Origin: an uncultured Bacteroidota bacterium
GTDB taxonomy: Bacteria > Bacteroidota > Bacteroidia > Chitinophagales > Chitinophagaceae
Length of the DNA stretch: 64,000 bases
Reading direction: 5' to 3'
Assembly (NCBI GenBank): GCA_903865435.1
Contig: CAIPJS010000020.1
Coordinates: forward strand, 1 to 64,000
Below, in pieces: positions 18,118 through 27,136 of this stretch. Numbering within the stretch: the stretch's first letter is position 1; every line of letters starts with the position of its first letter. The position numbers and the translations under genes are program-made. The notes under the pieces were generated by a model. That model was not told where the DNA came from, made no database searches, and worked only from the letters and a program-made list of their open reading frames with translations.

Positions 18118-19410
18118 CTAAGCTTTCTTGGCTATTTTTTCTATAGCATGTACTAACTTATCCAAATCTTGTAATCGGGTATATACATGAGGAGTAATAC
18201 GCACACAACTAATATTTTCCCATACAATACCCACTGTATGAATTTTATAATCATTGAATAAAGCGCTGTCTAGTGCACCAGGTGTCATGCCATCAATACT
18301 TACGCCACAAATCGCACAAGAGTAGGCGTCTTTTAAGGAGGTATTAATTTTTACTTTAGGAATGTTTTGAACGCGGGTAGCCCAATAATTTTTTAAATAA
18401 CGAATGCGTTCTTCTTTACGCTTGCTACCAATGGCCGTATGAAAATTAATGGCTTCTCCAATACCTTGCTCAATAGGAAAGCTTCTGGTACCAAGGGTTT
18501 CAAACTTTCTAATATCGCTTCCTTTCGGGTTGTCGTTACAAACTAAAGGCCAAATTTTTTCAATGTTTTCTTTTTTAATCCATAACATACCAGATCCAAT
18601 GGGTGCCGATAAAAATTTATGTAAAGAAGTTCCAAAATAATCACAACCAAAATCGGGAATGGCGAAATCCATCAAACCAAAACTATGCGCTCCATCTACA
18701 ATGGTTTCAATATTATGTTTTTTAGCTAAATCACATAATTTTTTAACAGGCATAATTTGTCCTACCCAATTCACCATATGGGTGATATGAAATATTTTTG
18801 TTTTAGGGGTAATGGCTTTTTCAAAAGCACTTACAATTTCTTCATCATTTTCAATAGGGTATTTAAAACTAAGTTGCGTGTATACAATACCTTCTCTAGC
18901 AGCTCTCTGTCTCCATGCATTAATCATATTCGGATAGTCTTGCTTGGTGCCAATGACTTCATCGCCTGCTTTTAAGTTCAATCCAAAAATTACGGTATTC
19001 AACGCCTCTGTTGAATTTCTGTTAATGGCAATTTCTTCAGGATCACAACCTGCTAGTTGTGCTAGTTTATATCTAAGGGGTTCTCTACCTTGATCTAGTA
19101 TGCGCCACATAAAATAAGATGGACCCTCGTTGGTCATTTTATTAAATGATTCAACTGCTTCTTGCACGATTCTTGGACTTGGACTTACACCCCCGTTATT
19201 TAAATTAATAAGAGATGGGCTTACTGTATAGCCTTGTTGAATCACCGACCAATAGTCTTCATCCATGGCTATTTCCTTGGGACTGAGCATTCTCTTTTGC
19301 AAATTCATATGCGCAAATTCAGCAGCATGCGCTTGATTGAATAAACTATTTGCAGAAAAGGCACCAGCCATCAGGCCTAGGTGTTGGATAAAATTGCGTC
19401 TGTTTGCCAT
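18118..19410 (-). CDS. PLP-dependent class V aminotransferase, isopenicillin N epimerase-like, Tat-exported
   Basis: The N-terminus MANRRNFIQHLGLMAG is a twin-arginine signal, which is consistent with export of a folded PLP enzyme. The fold-type I core shows D239 and H242 in VDGAHSFG, which contact the cofactor, and K265 in SLHKFLSAP as the Schiff-base lysine. The relatives are cysteine desulfurase-like and isopenicillin-N-epimerase-like enzymes. No cysteine desulfurase loop with a catalytic Cys is evident, so an epimerase, lyase or kynureninase-like role on an amino acid or peptide is more likely. It is transcribed toward the M20 amidohydrolase and lies beside a serine hydrolase, which suggests amino acid or peptide catabolism in the periplasm. 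Confidence 0.8.
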   Translation of the reverse strand: MANRRNFIQHLGLMAGAFSANSLFNQAHAAEFAHMNLQKRMLSPKEIAMDEDYWSVIQQGYTVSPSLINLNNGGVSPSPRIVQEAVESFNKMTNEGPSYFMWRILDQGREPLRYKLAQLAGCDPEEIAINRNSTEALNTVIFGLNLKAGDEVIGTKQDYPNMINAWRQRAAREGIVYTQLSFKYPIENDEEIVSAFEKAITPKTKIFHITHMVNWVGQIMPVKKLCDLAKKHNIETIVDGAHSFGLMDFAIPDFGCDYFGTSLHKFLSAPIGSGMLWIKKENIEKIWPLVCNDNPKGSDIRKFETLGTRSFPIEQGIGEAINFHTAIGSKRKEERIRYLKNYWATRVQNIPKVKINTSLKDAYSCAICGVSIDGMTPGALDSALFNDYKIHTVGIVWENISCVRITPHVYTRLQDLDKLVHAIEKIAKKA

Positions 19411-19474
19411 AGGTGTATTTTGAATAACTAAGTTAACTAATTAATGGTATATTTAAAGTGTAAATTTTTATCAT

Positions 19475-21289
19475 ATGAAAAGACATATTTATACTTACTG
19501 CTTAACAGCAATCATAGTTATTACAAGTTTTAATGTAAGTGCTCAAACCAAGCTAGATAAGCGTTTTGTAGGCATTGAGGCTGAAATTAATAAGATATTA
19601 AAAGACAACCATGCTGCAGGAGTTGCAGTGGCCGTAGTGGAAAAAAACAAAGTCATTTTTGCCAAAGGCTTTGGGTATCGTGATGTTGAAAATAAATTAC
19701 CAGTAACTTTCAATACACAATTTGCAATAGGTTCTTGTACCAAGGCTTTTACTGCTTCTGTATTAGGTATTTTACAAAAAGAAAAATCGATTGATTTTGA
19801 TAAACCAGTGACCACTTATTTACCCGATTTAAAATTTTATACCAGCGATTTAACCAATCATATTACCCTTCGTGATATGATGAGTCACCGAACTGGACTT
19901 CCTAGACATGATTTGTCTTGGTATATAGCACCTGATACTAGAGATAATTTAGTAAAGCGTATTCAATACATGGAGCCTTCTGCTGAATTAAGACAAATAT
20001 GGCAGTATAATAATTTCATGTATTTATTACAAGGCGTACTAGCCGAAAAATTAACGGGAAAATCTTGGGAGTCCAATGTTGAGTCTAAAATATTTTCAAA
20101 AATTGGCATGACGAATTCCAATTTCTCTGTAAAAGATTTAGCCAACTATAAAGAACCCGCTTTAGGCTATAATGTTATTAAGGATTCTGTTATACATAAA
20201 ACACCTTACTATGATATAGCGGGCATGGGCCCTGCAGGAAGTATTAATAGCACCGTGATGGATATGGCGCAGTGGTTAAAAGTTTGGATTAATGGAGGTA
20301 AATTAGATACTGTGGAAATTATTCCAGCCTCTTATATTGCAGAAGCTACCAGTTCACAAATGATTATGGCGCCGGGAACACCTACTGCAGAAAAACCAGA
20401 CATTCAATTTAGTACTTATGGTTTTGCTTGGATGATGGCATCTTACAAAGGTCATTATAGAGTAGAGCATGGTGGAAATATTGATGGCTTTAGTGCTAGC
20501 ACAAGTTTTTTTCCCTCTGATAGTATTGGTATTGTAGTATTGGTGAATCAAAATGGGTCCAGTGTGCCTTCTATTGTAAGAAATACCATTACAGACAGAG
20601 TATTAGGATTAAAGTATTTTGATTGGAACGCAGACATGTTAAAAGCAAAAGCAAAGGCCAAAGAAAAAGCGAAAGAAGCTGAAAAAGCAAGTACTAGCAA
20701 TCAAGTAAATAATACGAAGCCTTCACATACTTTAAGTGAATATGTTGGTGTGTATAGCAATGAGGCGTATGGAAAATTTGAAATTTTTGTAAAAGGCGAT
20801 TCATTGTTTGCTAAATTAAAAAATCAAAATTGGTGGATGGAGCAATTTCATTATGATATATTCAGACCTTATAATACCGAGGAAGGCATTGATACCGCCG
20901 ATAAAAGTCCGATTCGTTTTCAATTTAACACAGGCTTAAAAGGTGATATAGAATCTGCTTCTTTATTTAATTTTGAACCAGCTATACCTGCACCTATTAA
21001 ATTTAAAAGAACCAACGCTACGAAGGATTTGACAGCAGATGATCTTAAAAAATATGTAAGTAGTTTTTCTTTAGCGGGCGCAGATATTAAAACTTATTTA
21101 AAAGAAAATATATTGTATGTATTAGTACCAGGGCAACCAGAATATGAACTAGTTCCTGTGGGCAATCATAAATTTGATTTCAAAAAAGTAGCAGGCTATG
21201 CAGTTCATTTTGAAGTGAATGATAATGGAGATTTATTGTCTCTAAGCTTTGTGCAACCCAATGGCAATTTTAAAGCCTTAAAGAAATAA
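19475..21289 (+). CDS. Serine hydrolase, beta-lactamase family, with C-terminal DUF3471-like domain
   Basis: The 604-residue protein has a signal peptide ending NVSA-Q. The penicillin-recognition fold covers about residues 30-385, with S87-C-T-K90 as the nucleophile/base motif, YNN (in WQYNNF) as the second motif, and HGGNIDG as the third. A lysine/alanine-rich linker (KAKAKAKEKAKEAEKA, about 392-407) leads into a C-terminal beta domain of the DUF3471 type, repeated once. Such proteins are D-aminopeptidase, esterase or peptidoglycan-amidase-like. It is divergent from the class V aminotransferase, with about 64 bases between them. No operon partner downstream. Confidence 0.85.
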   Translation: MKRHIYTYCLTAIIVITSFNVSAQTKLDKRFVGIEAEINKILKDNHAAGVAVAVVEKNKVIFAKGFGYRDVENKLPVTFNTQFAIGSCTKAFTASVLGILQKEKSIDFDKPVTTYLPDLKFYTSDLTNHITLRDMMSHRTGLPRHDLSWYIAPDTRDNLVKRIQYMEPSAELRQIWQYNNFMYLLQGVLAEKLTGKSWESNVESKIFSKIGMTNSNFSVKDLANYKEPALGYNVIKDSVIHKTPYYDIAGMGPAGSINSTVMDMAQWLKVWINGGKLDTVEIIPASYIAEATSSQMIMAPGTPTAEKPDIQFSTYGFAWMMASYKGHYRVEHGGNIDGFSASTSFFPSDSIGIVVLVNQNGSSVPSIVRNTITDRVLGLKYFDWNADMLKAKAKAKEKAKEAEKASTSNQVNNTKPSHTLSEYVGVYSNEAYGKFEIFVKGDSLFAKLKNQNWWMEQFHYDIFRPYNTEEGIDTADKSPIRFQFNTGLKGDIESASLFNFEPAIPAPIKFKRTNATKDLTADDLKKYVSSFSLAGADIKTYLKENILYVLVPGQPEYELVPVGNHKFDFKKVAGYAVHFEVNDNGDLLSLSFVQPNGNFKALKK

Positions 21290-21377
21290 AATTATGCGTA
21301 GCTATTTTATTTTGACAACTAATGATAGCTGCTAACTAAAAAGAACTTAAATTTAGGGGGAGAAAAGCCAATCAAAT

Positions 21378-21893
21378 TTGAAACGACTTACTTGTTCTAT
21401 ATTATTGTTCCTTGTATTAAGTAGCCAATTGGGTACTTATATAGTATATGTCGTACAACAAGAATTGACCAAGGAATCCATTGCGCAGCAAATGGCCCAA
21501 AAATTACCTGAAAGCGCCTTGGTTAAAATAAAAAATAGCAAGGCCATTCAATGGGAAGATGAGGGCAGAGAATTTTATAAAGAAGGTAGTTTTTATGATA
21601 TAGTTAAAACAGAAGTTATTAAAGGAGAGACTTGGTTTTATTGTATCAATGATACCATGCAAACGCAGTTATATAATAGTTATACAGCTTCTTTACCATC
21701 ACATTCAGATGCACTACCTATTGGTAAACAATCAAAGCAGTTAGTAAAATTTTCTCTTTCTTATTTTATAGTTCAAAGCAGTAGTTCAGTTTTTGCTTTG
21801 TCTCATTTAAATACCACTCATTATAGTTTAAGGAGCCAAAAGATTAATGCTGTAGAAGAAGAAGTGCAAGCGCCCCCTCCTAGGTTCGTTTAA
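21378..21893 (+). CDS. Uncharacterised exported protein at the head of the heme uptake operon
   Basis: Not recognised. The 171-residue frame begins with TTG (no ATG lies in the first 30 codons) after an AGGGGG-rich stretch, and starts with a hydrophobic segment MKRLTCSILLFLVLSSQLG that could be a signal anchor. The middle is polar and contains WEDEGREFYKEGSFYDIV. The C-terminus is QAPPPRFV. Small proteins with a proline-rich tail of this kind often stand directly before TonB receptors of Bacteroidota. It lacks the Cys/His clusters seen in the HYC_CC_PP proteins of copper loci. The stop codon abuts the next open frame, so it is probably co-transcribed with the receptor. A role as periplasmic adaptor or heme carrier is only a guess; no heme ligand motif is clear. 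Confidence 0.6.
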   Translation: MKRLTCSILLFLVLSSQLGTYIVYVVQQELTKESIAQQMAQKLPESALVKIKNSKAIQWEDEGREFYKEGSFYDIVKTEVIKGETWFYCINDTMQTQLYNSYTASLPSHSDALPIGKQSKQLVKFSLSYFIVQSSSSVFALSHLNTTHYSLRSQKINAVEEEVQAPPPRFV

Positions 21894-21967
21894 TGCTCCC
21901 TAGTTCATCTTACCCTTATGCCAATGGCATGGGGCTTTATTACATTACACTTATTAATTCTTTTTTA

Positions 21968-24391
21968 ATGAAATTTAAAAATTGCATCCTATTTATATTT
22001 TTACTAGGATTTCAAAACGCATTCGCACAAACTAATTTTACAGGCAAGGTAGTAGATGCCCTTACTCAAAAACCCTTGGCCAGCGCAAGTATTAGTTGTG
22101 GTAGCCAAAAAATAAATAGTAATAACATGGGCGACTTTAGTTTGACTTTATCGGGCTCAACTAAAATAGTTATTTCTTATATAGGCTATGAAACACTTAT
22201 CAGAACTATTAATGAAAATGAAAAAAATACTATTTTCTATTTAACACCCATCTCGATGTCACTAGCCGATGTAGAAGTAACCAATACCTCCAATCCTAAT
22301 AAATCAATTTTATATCAACCAGGTTCCATTACTAAAATTGGGTCGCTTGAATTAAATAGAAATACAGGTTTAAACTTAGATGATGCCCTTCAAACAAATG
22401 TAACTGGTGTGCAAATGAATCGTAGATCTGCAGGTGGTGGGCAGCAAATTAATATTCGTGGTTATGGCAGTGGTACGCGCGGCAAAGCAGGTATCAGCAG
22501 TAATTTTGATGGGCAGGGTTATAAGTTGTATTTAAATGGTATTCCTTTAACTGATGCAGAAGGTATTACTACGATGGATGATATTGATTTCGGTTCCATT
22601 GCCAATGTGGAAGTAGTGAAAGGTCCAGCAGGAACATTGTATGGACTGGCCATTGCAGGAGCAATTAATTTAACAAGTGAAAAAGCAGAAAAAGGAAAAT
22701 CAAGTTTGACCCAACAAATATTGATGGGCGATTATGGCACGAGAAGATTAACTACTACTTTAAAAGCGGGCACAGATAAATCTTCTTTATTGGTGAATTA
22801 TGGCAATCAACAAACAGATGGATATACCATTCACAATGCTTCTAGAAAAGATTTTGTGAATGTGATTGCCGATTTGCAACCCAATCTAAAAAATAGTTTT
22901 AGTGTTTATGCAGGCTATAGCAATAGTTATGACCAAAGATCTGGTGAGTTAACCATTACTCAATTTAATAACAATGATTTTTCTGGCAATCCAGATTATA
23001 TTAAAAGAGACGGACATAGTAATGTAGTTAGTTTTAGAACAGGGATAAGTCATGTTTATACGCATAGCCAAAATGTTTCTATTAGCTCTACGGTATATGG
23101 TATTGGTTTTAACAGCAATGCTTCTTCAGCAGCAGGGTGGACTGATAAGAATGCGATCAATTATGGTTTAAGATCGGCCATCAATACTAAAATTCCCATC
23201 ACCGATGATATTACTTTAAGTGGGGTAACTGGTATTGAAGTTCAACAACAAGTAGCACAAGTAGTAGGATACAATATGAAACAAAGTCCTTTGGATAGTG
23301 CAAGCACTTGGGTGTATGGAGTCAATCCTTACTGGGTGATCAATGCAAATACTTCCAACGTTTATTCAACGAGCACGAATCAGCATCTATTTTCTGAATG
23401 GACATTAAGTTTGCCCAATGACTTTTCAATTTTAGCGGGTATGGGTGTGAGCAATATGCATTTAAATTTGAATGATCGATTCAATGCAGCCATTCTTACC
23501 AGACCAGCTACTTTTGATACAACTTATCAAGGTATGGTGGCCCCTCATTTTGCTATCAATAAAGTAATCAATAAGCAAATTTCAATTTATGCTTCTTATA
23601 GTACAGGCTTTAAAGCACCTACTAGTTCTTATTTTTACATCACCACGCCTGCAGTGACAAAACCGGTCACACCAGCAACAGGTAGCTTGAATCATGTATT
23701 GTCTCCAGAACAAGGCGATCAGTTTGAGATTGGATCCAAGGGTCAATTGTTTGAAAACAAATTGACTTACGAGTTGGCTTATTTCAACACAGTGTTCTCT
23801 AAAAAAATGACAGCTATTTCGGTGGTCTCGCCAGCTTCACCTACTACCACCTTATACACTTATGTAGTCAATGGGGGTAAGGAAATACACAATGGAATAG
23901 AAGCCTTGATTAAATATAATTTGTACCAATCAAGTAACAATTTTATAAGTTCTATTAGACCTTTTGCCAATTTAACCTACTCTAACTTTACATATGGAGA
24001 TAATTTTAAAATTCAAAAGTCGGTGGTATTGACCGAAGACTATTCTAATAAAATGGTAGCAGGTGTGCCAAAATATATGGCCAATCTTGGGGTGGATGTT
24101 TTTACCAATATTGGTTTGTATGGCAATTTGACTTATAATTACAAAGATCGAACACCCATTACTTCCATGAATGACTATTTTGCAACCAGTTATAGTTTAA
24201 TCAATAATAAATTGGGTTATCAAGGTATGCTTTCTAAGAAAATGAATTTTGACATTTATGTAGGAGTGACTAACTTAATGGGTATTAAATATCCTATGAT
24301 GATTTTTGCCAATCAAATGCCAGATGTGTATACTGCTGCTCCAGAAAAGCCTTTATTTTATGGCGGCGTAAATTTGAAATATAATTTTTAA
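21968..24391 (+). CDS. TonB-dependent outer-membrane receptor (heme/iron type)
   Basis: The open frame extends to 21893, but the ATG at 21968 gives a proper signal peptide ending NAFA-Q. The mature protein starts with a carboxypeptidase-regulatory-like domain (about 22-105), followed by a plug domain (about 125-240, with the TonB-dependent plug pattern INIRGYGSGTRG and the VVKGPAGTLYG box) and a 22-strand barrel ending GGVNLKYNF. It would bind a ferric or heme ligand at the outer membrane and pass it inward with energy from TonB-ExbBD. The downstream genes encode an HmuT/U/V-like ABC transporter, so heme is the favoured substrate. A cobalamin or siderophore ligand remains possible. Confidence 0.85.
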   Translation: MKFKNCILFIFLLGFQNAFAQTNFTGKVVDALTQKPLASASISCGSQKINSNNMGDFSLTLSGSTKIVISYIGYETLIRTINENEKNTIFYLTPISMSLADVEVTNTSNPNKSILYQPGSITKIGSLELNRNTGLNLDDALQTNVTGVQMNRRSAGGGQQINIRGYGSGTRGKAGISSNFDGQGYKLYLNGIPLTDAEGITTMDDIDFGSIANVEVVKGPAGTLYGLAIAGAINLTSEKAEKGKSSLTQQILMGDYGTRRLTTTLKAGTDKSSLLVNYGNQQTDGYTIHNASRKDFVNVIADLQPNLKNSFSVYAGYSNSYDQRSGELTITQFNNNDFSGNPDYIKRDGHSNVVSFRTGISHVYTHSQNVSISSTVYGIGFNSNASSAAGWTDKNAINYGLRSAINTKIPITDDITLSGVTGIEVQQQVAQVVGYNMKQSPLDSASTWVYGVNPYWVINANTSNVYSTSTNQHLFSEWTLSLPNDFSILAGMGVSNMHLNLNDRFNAAILTRPATFDTTYQGMVAPHFAINKVINKQISIYASYSTGFKAPTSSYFYITTPAVTKPVTPATGSLNHVLSPEQGDQFEIGSKGQLFENKLTYELAYFNTVFSKKMTAISVVSPASPTTTLYTYVVNGGKEIHNGIEALIKYNLYQSSNNFISSIRPFANLTYSNFTYGDNFKIQKSVVLTEDYSNKMVAGVPKYMANLGVDVFTNIGLYGNLTYNYKDRTPITSMNDYFATSYSLINNKLGYQGMLSKKMNFDIYVGVTNLMGIKYPMMIFANQMPDVYTAAPEKPLFYGGVNLKYNF

Positions 24392-24402
24392 AAAATAAAA
24401 GT

Positions 24403-25293
24403 ATGAAAAAAATTATTTTAGGTGCGATGCTATATACAGTGCTTGTATCCTGTGGTCGTTTTAATAATAAAGAAATAGATGGGACCAAGGATTTAAGAAT
24501 TGTAAGTTTATCAAAACACTTAACTGAGTTTACCTTTGCTTTAGGAAAAGGGCATAATATTATTGGTGTGGATTGGAGTAGTACTTATCCCGACAGTGCA
24601 AAATTAATCAAACCAGTTGGGTATCATAGAGCTTTGAATCCAGAAGGCATTATTTCCATGATGCCAGATGTAGTAATACACAGCAATGACATAGGTCCAG
24701 AAACAGTGCTTCCACAAATTGAAAAAGCGGGCTTAAAAGCCAAAGCCTTCGGAAATGCCAATACGGTAGATAGTGCAAAATTATTATTGAAAGAGTTGGG
24801 TGCTTTTTTTGGCGTGCGTGCTAAAGCAGATTCCCTTTGTACTGTGATGGATGCAGGAATAGCTAAAGCGCTTATTGCTACGAAAGCGCTTACAATAAAA
24901 GATACCCCCGCTGTAATGATTATACATTTTGGAAGAGCCAGTAATGTATTTTTTGTGATGAGTGGAAGAAAAGGAGTGGGAGATAAACTCATTCAAATGG
25001 CAGGTGCTAAAGTGGCACATTATGATGCAAAAGGGGCCAGACAAATTAGTGCAGAAGCCATAGCAGCAGCGAATCCAGATATTATTATTGCTACCGATTT
25101 TGGTTACGACCAAATGGGCAGTATGGATAAATTTATAACGGGTGTTCCGGGTGTAGCTTTAACCAAGGCGGGAAAAAATAAAAGAATTCTAAGGTTTGAA
25201 GAACATGACCTTAGTTATTATGGTCCAAGAACAGGAGATAATATTATTGACTTGATTCATTTATTTTACCCAACTACCCATGCGTCTAAATAA
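24403..25293 (+). CDS. hmuT: Heme ABC transporter substrate-binding lipoprotein (HmuT-like)
   Basis: A lipobox (LVSC at residues 14-17) anchors this 296-residue periplasmic protein. The class III binding-protein fold is seen in LRIVSLSKHLTEFTFALG, GVDWSSTYPDSAKLIKPVGYHRALNPEGI, PDVVIHS and the helix-rich linker. The YHRALNPEGI segment matches the YxRALSxEG hallmark of HmuT/PhuT heme-binding proteins more than BtuF. It would take heme from the receptor and deliver it to the permease. It begins 11 bases after the receptor stop codon and overlaps the permease start by 14 bases, so the operon is tight. Confidence 0.8.
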   Translation: MKKIILGAMLYTVLVSCGRFNNKEIDGTKDLRIVSLSKHLTEFTFALGKGHNIIGVDWSSTYPDSAKLIKPVGYHRALNPEGIISMMPDVVIHSNDIGPETVLPQIEKAGLKAKAFGNANTVDSAKLLLKELGAFFGVRAKADSLCTVMDAGIAKALIATKALTIKDTPAVMIIHFGRASNVFFVMSGRKGVGDKLIQMAGAKVAHYDAKGARQISAEAIAAANPDIIIATDFGYDQMGSMDKFITGVPGVALTKAGKNKRILRFEEHDLSYYGPRTGDNIIDLIHLFYPTTHASK

Positions 25294-26320
25294 TAAAATA
25301 TTTTTTATTGTTTTAATCATAATACTATTACTTGTATTGATTGCCGCCATTGCATTGGGGGCAGTACAAATATTGCCATCTGAAATGATGTCGGCATTGA
25401 TGCATTGGTTTAAAGGAGAGCAAAGTAATTCTATTTATGAAAATGTTTTTTTACAATTAAGATTACCTAGAGTTTTGTTGTGTGCCATTACGGGTGCTAT
25501 ATTAGCGGTTTCTGGTGTACTAATGCAAGGTTTATTTAGAAACCCCGTGGTAGAACCAGGGTTGATAGGAACCAGTGCTGGCGCCGCTTTTGGAGCTTCT
25601 ATTGTATTTAGTTTGAGCCCTTTTATGTCTCCCCTATTTAAAACTATATTAGGTCCGTTTTTAGTACCTGTATTTGCATTCATGGGGGGTTTAGCAGCTA
25701 CTTATTTAGTGTATAGTCTTGCAAAAAATAATAAAAGAGTTTCCATACTTCCTTTGTTGTTGGTTGGAATGGCTATCAATGCGATTGGATTAAGCGGTGT
25801 AGGACTCATGACCTATATTGCTAGAGACCCGCAAGCAAGAAGTATTACTTTTTGGAATTTAGGTACTTTTTCTGGTGCTTCTTGGTTTCAAGTTTTGGTG
25901 ACAGGCATGGTTGCATTGGTATGTATTTACATTTCCTTTCGACAAGCTAAAAAATTAAATGTTTTATTATTGGGCGAACAGGAAGCGGGTTATTTAGGGG
26001 TGGAAGTGAATAAATTAAAAACAGGTATTTTAATAGTGAATACGGCCATGGTTTCAGTGGCCACTGCTTTTGTAGGTGTGATTGCATTTATGGGATTAAT
26101 TGTACCGCATGTATTAAGATTACTTATTGGAAGCGACAATCGAAAATTAATTCCAGCCTCCATTATAATGGGTGCTTTATTATTAACATTGGCCGATATG
26201 GGCGCTCGACTTTTATTGGCCCCTGCTGAAATGCCTATTGGCATCATTACTTCTATTATAGGGGCACCCTTATATATTTTTCTGCTGAAGAAATATCATT
26301 TTAATCAAAACCATTTGTAA
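25280..26320 (+). CDS. hmuU: FecCD-family ABC permease for heme (HmuU-like)
   Basis: The 346-residue protein has about ten hydrophobic helices and the FecCD family signatures: QLRLPRVLLCAITGAILAVSGVLMQGLFRNP near the N-terminus, EPGLIGTSAGAAFGA, and the C-terminal AFMGLIVPHVLRLLIG coupling region that contacts the ATPase. It forms the homodimeric inner-membrane channel of a heme, cobalamin or siderophore importer. The ATG lies inside the end of the binding-protein gene, and its stop overlaps the ATPase start (TAATG), so translation is coupled across the three genes. Confidence 0.85.
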   Translation: MRLNNKIFFIVLIIILLLVLIAAIALGAVQILPSEMMSALMHWFKGEQSNSIYENVFLQLRLPRVLLCAITGAILAVSGVLMQGLFRNPVVEPGLIGTSAGAAFGASIVFSLSPFMSPLFKTILGPFLVPVFAFMGGLAATYLVYSLAKNNKRVSILPLLLVGMAINAIGLSGVGLMTYIARDPQARSITFWNLGTFSGASWFQVLVTGMVALVCIYISFRQAKKLNVLLLGEQEAGYLGVEVNKLKTGILIVNTAMVSVATAFVGVIAFMGLIVPHVLRLLIGSDNRKLIPASIIMGALLLTLADMGARLLLAPAEMPIGIITSIIGAPLYIFLLKKYHFNQNHL

Positions 26321-27099
26321 TGATGATAAGCGCAGAACAAATAAACTATAGTATTGGGAATAAAAATATTCTAAACAATATTTCTATTCAATTTTTACCA
26401 GGTAGATGTAATTTAATCATTGGCCCCAATGGGTCGGGTAAGTCCACGCTCATTAAATTATTAAGTGGAGAACTTGATAATTATGATGGAAGGATAATGT
26501 ATAATAGCTCCGATATCAAAACCTTCACAAAACTAAAACTGGCGGCCTCTAGAGCGGTTTTGAGTCAACAAACAGAACTTGGTTTTCCTATGACGGTGGA
26601 AGAAGTGGTTATGCTGGGAAGAAATCCGCATTTTGAATTTAACCCATCTAAAAAAGATATTGAGATTGTTAAAGAAGTAATTGCTTTATTAGATCTAAAT
26701 AGTTTTATTGATAGAAATTATCAAACTCTAAGTGGGGGAGAAAAACAACGGGTACATTATGCACGCGTGCTCGCACAAATTTGGGAAAGTCCCAAAGGCG
26801 AACAGCGATATTTATTTTTAGATGAACCTTTGAATAATTTAGATATTTATTATCAAGAACTATTTTTATCGATAGCCGTTTCTTTATTAAATGAAACTAC
26901 TACCTTAATTGGCGTAGTGCATGATATTAATATTGCTTTGCGTTATGCTGACCAATTGAGTTTCTTAAAAGAAGGCGCTATCATTAAAAATGGCGCCCCA
27001 GAAAAAATCGTGGACGCCATTTTGATTAAAGAAGTATTTAATGTAGATACGCAAATTATAGCGCATCCTGCAACGGGTAAACCTATTGTATTATTCTAA
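26320..27099 (+). CDS. hmuV: Heme ABC transporter ATP-binding protein (HmuV-like)
   Basis: The 259-residue ATPase has Walker A GPNGSGKST at 35-43, the signature LSGGEKQ at 137-143, Walker B YLFLDEP at 164-170 and the H-loop in GVVHDINIA. The segment TELGFPMTVEEVVMLGRNPH matches HmuV-type heme ATPases. It powers import through the HmuU-like permease. The first two codons are both ATG (26320, 26323), so either could be the start. The following CTAAG-N6-CTTAG hairpin is a weak candidate for the operon end. Confidence 0.88.
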   Translation: MMISAEQINYSIGNKNILNNISIQFLPGRCNLIIGPNGSGKSTLIKLLSGELDNYDGRIMYNSSDIKTFTKLKLAASRAVLSQQTELGFPMTVEEVVMLGRNPHFEFNPSKKDIEIVKEVIALLDLNSFIDRNYQTLSGGEKQRVHYARVLAQIWESPKGEQRYLFLDEPLNNLDIYYQELFLSIAVSLLNETTTLIGVVHDINIALRYADQLSFLKEGAIIKNGAPEKIVDAILIKEVFNVDTQIIAHPATGKPIVLF

Positions 27100-27115
27100 G
27101 GATATACTTAGGTTT
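27096..27115 (+). terminator. Weak hairpin at the end of the heme operon
   Basis: CTAAG (27096-27100) and CTTAG (27107-27111) can pair around a GATATA loop just after the ATPase stop, followed by GTTT. The stem is only five or six pairs and the T run is short, so termination is doubtful. Confidence 0.3.
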
Positions 27116-27136
27116 ATTGTAGACTAATTATTGGTT

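Noticed and set aside
21893-21967. Longer N-terminus for the TonB receptor
   Set aside because: The extra 25 residues are not signal-like, while the ATG at 21968 gives a typical signal peptide ending in AFAQ.
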